This document shows, piece after piece, positions 1 to 4,714 of a stretch of 5,484 nucleotides of DNA. Both the position numbers and the translations under genes were made by a program. The stretch spans positions 1 through 5,484 of the forward strand of contig CAZXGG010000125.1 of the NCBI GenBank assembly GCA_964640125.1. Direction: 5' to 3'. Origin of the DNA: G020353115 sp964640125. GTDB lineage: Bacteria > Bacteroidota > Bacteroidia > Bacteroidales > VadinHA17. Position 1 is the stretch's first letter. Each line of letters starts with the position of its first letter. The notes beneath the pieces are model-generated. The model did no database searches and had not been told where the DNA came from. It saw only the letters and a program-made list of their open reading frames with translations.

Positions 1-520
1 ACTGCCGTGTACCCACAAACCGCCACGGTTTATTTTTCCACATTTCACCGGCATAATCGATCCCTATTCTTTTTGTTCTGACAATGTCATACGTTTCCGT
101 TTCATGTTCAAGCCAGATCCGGCTCGATGTTGCCAGGTCCTCTCCATAGAATGATTTATCTATCTGCAATCCCCGGGTTAATTTCCCGGGTCCATCAAAT
201 CCTTCAACTGCCCGTATCAACACAGCCTGGGGAGTGTCCTGTTCTCCGGTAACAAAATTAAGCATCCAATACATTCCATAGATCAGGTAGACGTAAATTT
301 TACCTCCTGCATGATACATGACCTCGGTCCGGTTCGTCCTCCCTTTGCTTGCATGACAGGCAAGGTCTTCTTTTCCGCGGTATGCTTCCACCTCAAGGAT
401 TGTATACCTGTAAAGGGAGCCGTTGTCGAATTGCCTCACCAATGATTTTCCAGGCAGTTCAGGGGCAACATTCAGGACATCCCTGATAAAAAAATTGTGC
501 TCCAGTCGCTCTCTCTTCAT
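1..520 (-). CDS. 3-methyladenine DNA glycosylase (AAG/Mpg family), partial at left edge
   Basis: Base-excision-repair glycosylase that removes alkylated or deaminated purines (3-methyladenine, hypoxanthine, ethenoadenine in characterised relatives) from DNA. My translation gives 173 residues with no stop before the window edge. The family core is clear. The EVEAY motif (43-47) supplies the general-base Glu at E45 and the neighbouring Y47, matching human AAG E125 and Y127. H56 matches human H136. The block YVYLIYGMYWMLN (76-88) contains the intercalating Tyr (Y81, human Y162) and the Asn (N88, human N169). It is followed by GPGKLT (110-115) and, near the edge, PWRF (165-168). Family members usually end shortly after PWRF, so probably only 10 to 35 residues are missing. 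The ATG at 520-518 is chosen because GGGAGG lies just upstream and the N-terminus fits the family. It starts 14 bases after the guanine deaminase stop, so the two are probably cotranscribed. No key residue is missing. Confidence 0.95.
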   Translation of the reverse strand, partial: MKRERLEHNFFIRDVLNVAPELPGKSLVRQFDNGSLYRYTILEVEAYRGKEDLACHASKGRTNRTEVMYHAGGKIYVYLIYGMYWMLNFVTGEQDTPQAVLIRAVEGFDGPGKLTRGLQIDKSFYGEDLATSSRIWLEHETETYDIVRTKRIGIDYAGEMWKNKPWRFVGTRQ

Positions 521-524
521 TCGT

Positions 525-530
525 CCTCCC
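525..530 (-). promoter_or_regulatory. Strong Shine-Dalgarno sequence of the DNA glycosylase gene
   Basis: On the minus strand the 14-base gap between the deaminase stop and the glycosylase ATG reads AACCGGGAGGACGA, with GGGAGG four bases before the ATG. It supports the start at 520. It stands out because most genes here, and Bacteroidota genes generally, lack a clear Shine-Dalgarno sequence. That it is used is inferred from its match and spacing only. Confidence 0.6.
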
Positions 531-534
531 GGTT

Positions 535-1005
535 TCAGTAGTCAATTTTATCTTCCTTTTCAGCCCACATCTGTAAGGCACGCTTACCCTCCTCTTGCAG
601 CATTTGTGTTGCCGGGATCATCCGGCTCTTTTCCGGTTTCATCAGTTGCTGATGGATCAGCAGGTCATCAAATCCCGCTTCTCTGGCATCCATTTGGGTA
701 TTTGCATACACAATACGATCTAAATGAGCCCAGTAAATAGCCGAAAGGCACATCGGGCAGGGTTCGCAGGAACAATAGATGGTACAACCATTCAGGTCAA
801 ACGTATTGAGCTTTTCGGCAGCTTCCCTGATAACATTGATCTCCGCATGGGCTGTCGGATCGTTGGATGAAATGACCCGGTTTCCTGCACTGGAGATGAT
901 CACATCATCTTTTGTAAGAACAGCACCAAATGGTCCGTCACCATGCTCCACATTGTTCTCCGATATCCTGATCGCCTGCTGTAAAAATTCTTTATCCTTG
1001 TTCAT
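535..1005 (-). CDS. guaD: Guanine deaminase, cytidine-deaminase-fold type (GuaD-like)
   Basis: Zinc hydrolase that converts guanine to xanthine and ammonia in the cytoplasm, in purine catabolism or salvage. The 156-residue protein has the same length as Bacillus subtilis GuaD and, as I recall that sequence, keeps its key positions in register. The PTAHAE motif gives the zinc ligand H53 and the proton shuttle E55. The CEPCPMC motif (80-86) gives zinc ligands C83 and C86, followed by AIYWA. N42 fits the substrate-binding Asn. The AGFDD motif (110-114) and the C-terminal Tyr (Y156) separate guanine deaminases from the tRNA adenosine deaminase TadA, which has a different motif around its cysteines. 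The B. subtilis enzyme is a domain-swapped dimer, and the matching C-terminal segment suggests the same here. The ATG at 1005 gives the family-length N-terminus and has no convincing Shine-Dalgarno sequence. The gene lies 35 bases after the membrane-protein stop and 14 bases before the glycosylase. A related nucleoside deaminase with another substrate is less likely. Confidence 0.92.
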   Translation of the reverse strand: MNKDKEFLQQAIRISENNVEHGDGPFGAVLTKDDVIISSAGNRVISSNDPTAHAEINVIREAAEKLNTFDLNGCTIYCSCEPCPMCLSAIYWAHLDRIVYANTQMDAREAGFDDLLIHQQLMKPEKSRMIPATQMLQEEGKRALQMWAEKEDKIDY

Positions 1006-1040
1006 CGTCCCAATCTTTGAATATCTAATTTAACAACAAA

Positions 1041-2615
1041 CTATATCCATTTATTATCCCTGGCAAAAAGAAAGAGGGAATAAAAATAGGAGAAAAATGT
1101 GGCACCTGCATGGGTTTCGAGGGTATCTTCATTCAACATGGATAAGAGAGCGATGAAAAGAAACATCATAAACCAATAATCGTTTTGCTTGTGTTCATAG
1201 AAAACCGGATAGATTAATGCACCCATACAGATCAGAAAACCAAAAAGGCCAAAGGTGATAAAGAACGTGATGTACTGGTTATGTGCGCGTAACCTCCACC
1301 GGTCGCTCAATAACGAATCATTTTCATCATATTGTTCATCAAATGCTTTCTGGAGATCACCCGTACCCACACCAAAAAAGAAATGATCCCCTACTATCTG
1401 GCATGCTGCTCGCAGATATTCAATCCTCTGGGTAATCGAATGACCGCTGGGATTACCCCCTTTCCGGTATACATCGATTTGCCAGATCAACTGATACAAC
1501 TGGTATTCCAATCCACTCTCATGCCAGTACCTGTAATTGGTAATCCCCTGTTGGATGCGCTGAACATCCTCACCTGTCAGGTTTGATATCCCAACAGAAT
1601 CTTTCCTCAACCCTTTTGAGGTCAGGTACCGGATCAGGGTATATTTCAGGTACTGGTTCCGTTCGTCCAATCCGGTATAATCGTACTCGCTCCTATTATT
1701 CCACTCCTCTGCCAACTCCTTTTCACAAACATACATCCATATATAGTCCCCATTCTCCACCTGCTTGTTCTGAAAATTGTGTTCGTATGGATTTCCGTTT
1801 GCCGTGAACTGTGCAACACTCTCCAGATCGGGTTCATGAATCCGGTAAAATTGAACGATCGCTCTGCTGACATAGGCAACAATGATCAATGGAAGGGTAA
1901 CCAGTGCAATGATCAGGAAATATTTTAACATGAAATTGTTGAGTCTGCGAATCATGATCAGTGACAGGATAAAACCAACGATCAGAAGAATAAGAATTCC
2001 GGTCAGGGATTGCAGTATAAAAACGAAAACAACGAGCCAAACAAGGAGGATAGAATAGGCAATGATCTCGATTTTTTTGTTCTGTTTATGGAAGGCGTAC
2101 AACAAATATCCCAATGAAAAGATGGCAATATTGATCAGCAAACTAAACCGGATATGTGAGATAAAAATGGAGATATCCCTTATGTCATCAATTACTTCAC
2201 CCGAATAACCAAGCAGGATAAAGCTGCTAACCAGGGATCCAACCGTAACGCCACCCACAAAAAAGAGGATAATCGCCTTCAGCTGACCGGATGTAAGCGA
2301 CCGTGAGGTTCCCATGATCAGGGGAAGGGCTAAAAGGGGTGATTTAATCCGGATATCCTTGAATGCATACTGAAAATCGGTTGTGTTGAGCAACCAGATA
2401 AGGTGAACCAGAATGAGGGTGCTAAAAATAAGAATGCTCTTCCGTTGTTGCAGTATCCGCTGTTTGCGTTTAAAGTCCCCTTCAAGGATCCAGTTTCCCA
2501 GCAGGATGAATATGGCAACACTCATCCCGAATTTAGACAGTGGCAGGCAAATCCCCAAAAGAATAAGTCCTGCAAAATAGATGTTATCATGATTAAATAT
2601 CCTGTGCCGGAACAT
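1041..2615 (-). CDS. O-antigen ligase/polymerase-like polytopic membrane protein (Wzy_C/WaaL superfamily)
   Basis: Predicted inner-membrane protein that ligates or polymerises lipid-linked glycan in lipopolysaccharide, capsule or related envelope polysaccharide assembly; the exact acceptor cannot be read from sequence. From the chosen ATG it has 524 residues. Hydrophobic segments, by eye, lie near 12-28, 30-45, 60-77, 92-101, 112-136, 156-174, 184-202, 203-221 and 229-249. A hydrophilic loop of about 195 residues follows (roughly 250-446), then segments near 447-472, 480-495 and 504-519. The end of the loop carries FFFGVGTGD (412-420) and RAHNQY (443-448); H445 corresponds to the functionally important His of this superfamily, and R397 in the SITQRIEYLRAA block is a conserved Arg candidate. 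The frame is open back to a TTG at 2729, but that extension crosses the rplM promoter, has no family-like sequence, and the ATG at 2615 is the first ATG. Stop is TAG. The ligase is read divergently from rplM and is probably cotranscribed with the deaminase. WaaL ligase and Wzy polymerase cannot be separated here. Confidence 0.85.
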   Translation of the reverse strand: MFRHRIFNHDNIYFAGLILLGICLPLSKFGMSVAIFILLGNWILEGDFKRKQRILQQRKSILIFSTLILVHLIWLLNTTDFQYAFKDIRIKSPLLALPLIMGTSRSLTSGQLKAIILFFVGGVTVGSLVSSFILLGYSGEVIDDIRDISIFISHIRFSLLINIAIFSLGYLLYAFHKQNKKIEIIAYSILLVWLVVFVFILQSLTGILILLIVGFILSLIMIRRLNNFMLKYFLIIALVTLPLIIVAYVSRAIVQFYRIHEPDLESVAQFTANGNPYEHNFQNKQVENGDYIWMYVCEKELAEEWNNRSEYDYTGLDERNQYLKYTLIRYLTSKGLRKDSVGISNLTGEDVQRIQQGITNYRYWHESGLEYQLYQLIWQIDVYRKGGNPSGHSITQRIEYLRAACQIVGDHFFFGVGTGDLQKAFDEQYDENDSLLSDRWRLRAHNQYITFFITFGLFGFLICMGALIYPVFYEHKQNDYWFMMFLFIALLSMLNEDTLETHAGATFFSYFYSLFLFARDNKWI

Positions 2616-2645
2616 AAAACGGGATTTATCAATCAGGCCCCAAGT

Positions 2646-2671
2646 TACAGATAAAATGGTACAGATAAAAT
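2646..2671. repeat. 12-base direct repeat in the divergent intergenic region
   Basis: The sequence TACAGATAAAAT occurs perfectly at 2646-2657 and again at 2660-2671, with a 14-base period. It lies 31 bases upstream of the ligase ATG (minus strand) and ends 10 bases before the first possible -33 element of the rplM promoter. Two equally spaced copies could bind a regulator, but in AT-rich intergenic DNA a chance or slippage origin is also possible. I could not find a good TAnnTTTG box for the ligase itself on the minus strand in this region. Confidence 0.45.
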
Positions 2672-2681
2672 ATTCGCAATA

Positions 2682-2713
2682 TTGTTGTATTAATAAAAAT
2701 AATTGTATTTTTG
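2682..2713 (+). promoter_or_regulatory. Bacteroidota-type promoter for the rplM operon
   Basis: TATTTTTG at 2706-2713 is an exact match to the Bacteroidota -7 consensus TAnnTTTG. A TTGTTG at 2682-2687 offers two overlapping -33 TTG elements, 21 or 18 bases upstream of the -7 box, both inside the usual spacing. Transcription should start near 2718-2721 and leave a leader of roughly 60 bases before the rplM GTG. The surrounding DNA is very AT-rich, as is usual for strong ribosomal promoters in this phylum. The start site is inferred, not shown. Confidence 0.8.
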
Positions 2714-2734
2714 CAGACCACAAATTCAAGGGAT

Positions 2735-2753
2735 TCAGAAAATTGTATTCTGA
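2735..2753 (+). promoter_or_regulatory. Hairpin in the rplM leader, possible L13 autoregulatory element
   Basis: In the predicted untranslated leader, TCAGAA (2735-2740) and TTCTGA (2748-2753) form a perfect 6-bp inverted repeat around a 7-base loop. It ends about 24 bases before the GTG start. There is no following T-run, so it is not an intrinsic terminator. In E. coli, L13 represses its own rplM-rpsI operon, so a leader structure here could have a similar role. A 6-bp AT-leaning stem can also occur by chance. Confidence 0.35.
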
Positions 2754-2777
2754 CAGTTACTAAAACGCAGGAAGAAA

Positions 2778-3233
2778 GTGGATACTACAAGTTATAAGAC
2801 GGTTTCAGCGAACAAAGCAACGGTCAACAAGGAGTGGGTTATTGTAGATGCAAAGGATCAGGTTCTGGGAAGATTGGCATCGGTTGTTGCTATGGTGTTG
2901 AGGGGAAAACACAAATCCAATTACACACCGCACGTCGATTGTGGAGATAATGTTGTTGTGATCAATGCCGAGAAGGTTCGTCTTACGGGCAAGAAGTGGA
3001 CTGATAAGCAGTATTTCAGTCATTCCGGTTATCCCGGAAGTCAGAAAAAAACCAGTCCGGAAGAGTTGCATGCCAAGAAACCCACTGCTGTGGTTGAAAA
3101 AGCCGTTAAAGGGATGCTTCCAAGGAACCGGCTTGGCAGGTCGTTGTTCAGAAACCTTCATGTTTATGCCGGTACGGATCATCCGCATGAAGCCCAACAA
3201 CCCAGGCAAATCAATCTAAAATCTATTAAATAA
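2778..3233 (+). CDS. rplM: 50S ribosomal protein L13 (uL13)
   Basis: Early-assembling protein of the large ribosomal subunit that binds 23S rRNA. The 151-residue protein covers the whole family: WVIVDAKDQVLGRLAS (20-35), the RGKHKSNYTPHVDCGDNVVVINAEKVRLTGKK block (about 42-73), and the conserved late block MLPRNRLGRSLFRNLHVYAG with the HPHEAQQP segment near the C-terminus. It starts with GTG, not ATG. I accept this start because MDTTSYKT(V/I)SANKATV is the typical extended N-terminus of Bacteroidota L13, making the protein about ten residues longer than E. coli L13. A weak purine-rich AGGAAG lies 5 to 10 bases upstream. It is the first gene of the operon, directly behind the predicted promoter, and its stop is 6 bases before rpsI. 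Confidence 0.98.
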   Translation: MDTTSYKTVSANKATVNKEWVIVDAKDQVLGRLASVVAMVLRGKHKSNYTPHVDCGDNVVVINAEKVRLTGKKWTDKQYFSHSGYPGSQKKTSPEELHAKKPTAVVEKAVKGMLPRNRLGRSLFRNLHVYAGTDHPHEAQQPRQINLKSIK

Positions 3234-3239
3234 TCAGGT

Positions 3240-3626
3240 ATGGAAGTGATCAGTTCTACCGGAAGAAGGAAAGCTGCAATTGCAAGAGTATATATCAGTA
3301 AAGGCAAAGGAAAAATAACAATCAACAGCAGAGATTTTGAAGATTATTTTGGTACCAAACAATTACAATATGTTGTTCAGCAACCATTAAACCTGCTTGA
3401 AGCAAAGGATAAATACGACATAAAAGTTAACCTTGACGGCGGCGGGTTTAAGGGTCAGGCTGAAGCCCTGCGACTTGCCATTGCCAGGGGGTTGGTGATG
3501 ATCAATCCTGAAGATAAACCGAAGCTTCGTGCCAATGGATTCCTTACCAGGGATCCTCGCGAAGTGGAACGGAAAAAACCTGGTCAACCCAAGGCTCGCA
3601 AAAGATTCCAGTTTAGCAAACGCTAA
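3240..3626 (+). CDS. rpsI: 30S ribosomal protein S9 (uS9)
   Basis: Small-subunit head protein whose C-terminal tail reaches the P-site tRNA. The 128-residue protein is family length. It opens with the STGRRKAAIARV motif (6-17), carries the GGGFKGQAEALRLAIARGL block (67-85), and ends with a basic tail, KARKRFQFSKR (118-128), whose terminal Ser-Lys-Arg is the tRNA-contacting end. The ATG at 3240 is six bases after the rplM stop and has no Shine-Dalgarno sequence, so translational coupling with rplM is likely. The rplM-rpsI pairing is nearly universal in bacteria. A 106-base gap follows before rpsB. Confidence 0.98.
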   Translation: MEVISSTGRRKAAIARVYISKGKGKITINSRDFEDYFGTKQLQYVVQQPLNLLEAKDKYDIKVNLDGGGFKGQAEALRLAIARGLVMINPEDKPKLRANGFLTRDPREVERKKPGQPKARKRFQFSKR

Positions 3627-3692
3627 CACCGGGTAAGTTTAGTATCTAAATCAACAGGACTTCCATGGTTCATTTTTCGGAGCTACCTGGTG
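3627..3692 (+). promoter_or_regulatory. Candidate structured RNA leader upstream of rpsB
   Basis: The gap between rpsI and rpsB (3627-3732) is 106 bases, much longer than the other gaps in this operon. CACCGGGTA (3627-3635), directly after the rpsI stop, pairs along its whole length with TACCTGGTG (3684-3692), giving a 9-bp stem with one G-U pair. The 48 enclosed bases contain a second perfect stem, TTTAG (3638-3642) with CTAAA (3646-3650) around TAT; the rest (3651-3683) can form only weak alternatives. No T-run follows the closing stem, so this is not an intrinsic terminator. In E. coli, S2 represses the rpsB-tsf message through its leader; a comparable role here is inference. No exact TAnnTTTG promoter box is present in the gap. 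Confidence 0.45.
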
Positions 3693-3732
3693 ATTGACAA
3701 ATCAAGAAAGTAAACTTAATTATATTTCATAC

Positions 3733-4704
3733 ATGTCAAGAACAAATTTTAAAGAGTTGCTCGATGCAGGAGTTCATTTCGGGCATCTGAAGAGGAAATG
3801 GAACCCAAACATGGCTCCCTACATCTTTATGGAGCGAAATGGAATTCATATCATCGATCTGGAAAAGACGGTTGCAAAAATTGATGAAGCAGCAGCCGCT
3901 ATGAAACAAATAGCCAAATCGGGCAGAAAAATACTGTTCGTTGCTACCAAAAAACAGGCAAAGGAGATCGTTGCTGAAAAAGTAAAAAATATTAATATGC
4001 CTTATGTTACCGAGCGGTGGCCCGGTGGCATGCTGACCAACTTCCCAACCATCCGGAAAGCGGTCAAGAAAATGGCTTCCATCGACAAGATGGCATCAGA
4101 AGGGACCTTTGCCAACCTTTCAAAGCGGGAGAAACTCCAGATCACCAGACAGCGGGCAAAACTGGAAAAAAACCTTGGCAGCATTGCCGATCTTACACGC
4201 CTTCCAGCTGCCCTGTTTGTTGTCGATGTTTCCAAAGAATACATTGCCGTCAGGGAGGCAAAGCGATTAACTATACCTGTCTTAGGTATGGTGGATACCA
4301 ATTCCGACCCTACCTCCATCGATTTTCCAATTCCCGCTAACGATGATGCATCAAAATCGATAGCATTGATCGTAGATATCCTTGCAAAAGCAATTCAGGA
4401 AGGTCTTGAAGAGAGAAAAATGGAAAAGGAGAAAGAGGGACCCACCAAAGAAAAAAAGTCGGATAAGAAACCGAAAGATGAAAAGACGCAGGAAAAAGAG
4501 AGCAGTTCAAAAGGTGTAGAGGAGAAGGTAACTGCTGATAGTATAAAAGTTGAATCCAAAGGCGAAGAGGAAAAGAAGGCAGATACAGAAGAAGTTGTGA
4601 AGGAGGAGGAAACGGCTGATAGTAAAAAACCTGAATCCAAAAGTGAAGCGGAAGAGAAGACAGATACAGAAAATGATGAAGAACAAATCGAAACATTAAA
4701 CTAA
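3733..4704 (+). CDS. rpsB: 30S ribosomal protein S2 (uS2) with a long charged C-terminal tail
   Basis: Late-assembling small-subunit protein on the back of the 30S, near the head-body junction. The protein has 323 residues. The S2 core is complete to about residue 228: LLDAGVHFGHLKRKWNP (9-25), IHIIDLEKT (38-46), ERWPGGMLTNF (94-104), LPAALFVVDV (157-166), and the late block IPVLGMVDTNSDP (181-193) with FPIPANDDA (198-206). The ATG at 3733 is chosen because SRTNFKELL is the normal family N-terminus; an open frame extends upstream to a TTG at 3694, but those 13 residues are not S2-like. The tail from 229 to 323 is about 95 residues, 55 of them Lys, Glu or Asp, with no aromatic residue, Cys, His or Arg, and is probably disordered. 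It contains an internal duplication, listed separately. Many S2 proteins end soon after the core, so this tail is long. The stop is 10 bases before tsf, consistent with cotranslation of the conserved rpsB-tsf pair. Confidence 0.98.
   Translation: MSRTNFKELLDAGVHFGHLKRKWNPNMAPYIFMERNGIHIIDLEKTVAKIDEAAAAMKQIAKSGRKILFVATKKQAKEIVAEKVKNINMPYVTERWPGGMLTNFPTIRKAVKKMASIDKMASEGTFANLSKREKLQITRQRAKLEKNLGSIADLTRLPAALFVVDVSKEYIAVREAKRLTIPVLGMVDTNSDPTSIDFPIPANDDASKSIALIVDILAKAIQEGLEERKMEKEKEGPTKEKKSDKKPKDEKTQEKESSSKGVEEKVTADSIKVESKGEEEKKADTEEVVKEEETADSKKPESKSEAEEKTDTENDEEQIETLN
4531..4674 (+). repeat. Two copies of a 63-base unit inside the S2 tail, 81 bases apart
   Basis: Bases 4531-4593 and 4612-4674 align without gaps, with 52 of 63 bases identical by my count. 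They encode residues 267-287 and 294-314 of S2, both following the pattern TADS-x-K-x-ESK-x-E-x-E-x-K-x-DTE, with 14 of 21 residues identical. The offset is 81 bases, so the reading frame is kept. This points to an in-frame duplication by slippage or recombination, followed by drift. Confidence 0.8.
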
Positions 4705-4714
4705 CGTAAATAAC

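Noticed and set aside
171..196. Two CCCGGG hexamers seven bases apart, looking like an inverted repeat.
   Set aside because: They lie inside the glycosylase coding sequence and encode the conserved GPGKLTRG segment, so the coding requirement explains them.
1021..1060. A separate promoter for the guanine deaminase in the 35-base gap, from TATAGTTTG on the minus strand.
   Set aside because: The TA and TTTG parts are three bases apart, not two as in TAnnTTTG, and there is no clear TTG at proper spacing; cotranscription with the ligase is simpler.
2701..2749. AATTGTATT at 2701-2709 repeated at 2741-2749.
   Set aside because: A nine-base match in AT-rich sequence. The first copy overlaps the -7 box and the second is the loop and flank of the leader hairpin; only the first is part of a promoter match.
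3665..3697. A ten-codon open frame (MVHFSELPGD) before rpsB, possibly a leader peptide.
   Set aside because: It is so short that it is expected by chance. It overlaps the 3' arm of the proposed stem, and no conservation can be judged from one sequence.
3694..3728. TTGACA at 3694 with TATATTTC at 3721 as an internal promoter for rpsB.
   Set aside because: TTGACA resembles a sigma-70 -35 box, but Bacteroidota use a different consensus. The TATATTTC box lacks the final G, the spacing (24 bases from TTG) is long, and a start would fall almost on the ATG, leaving no leader.
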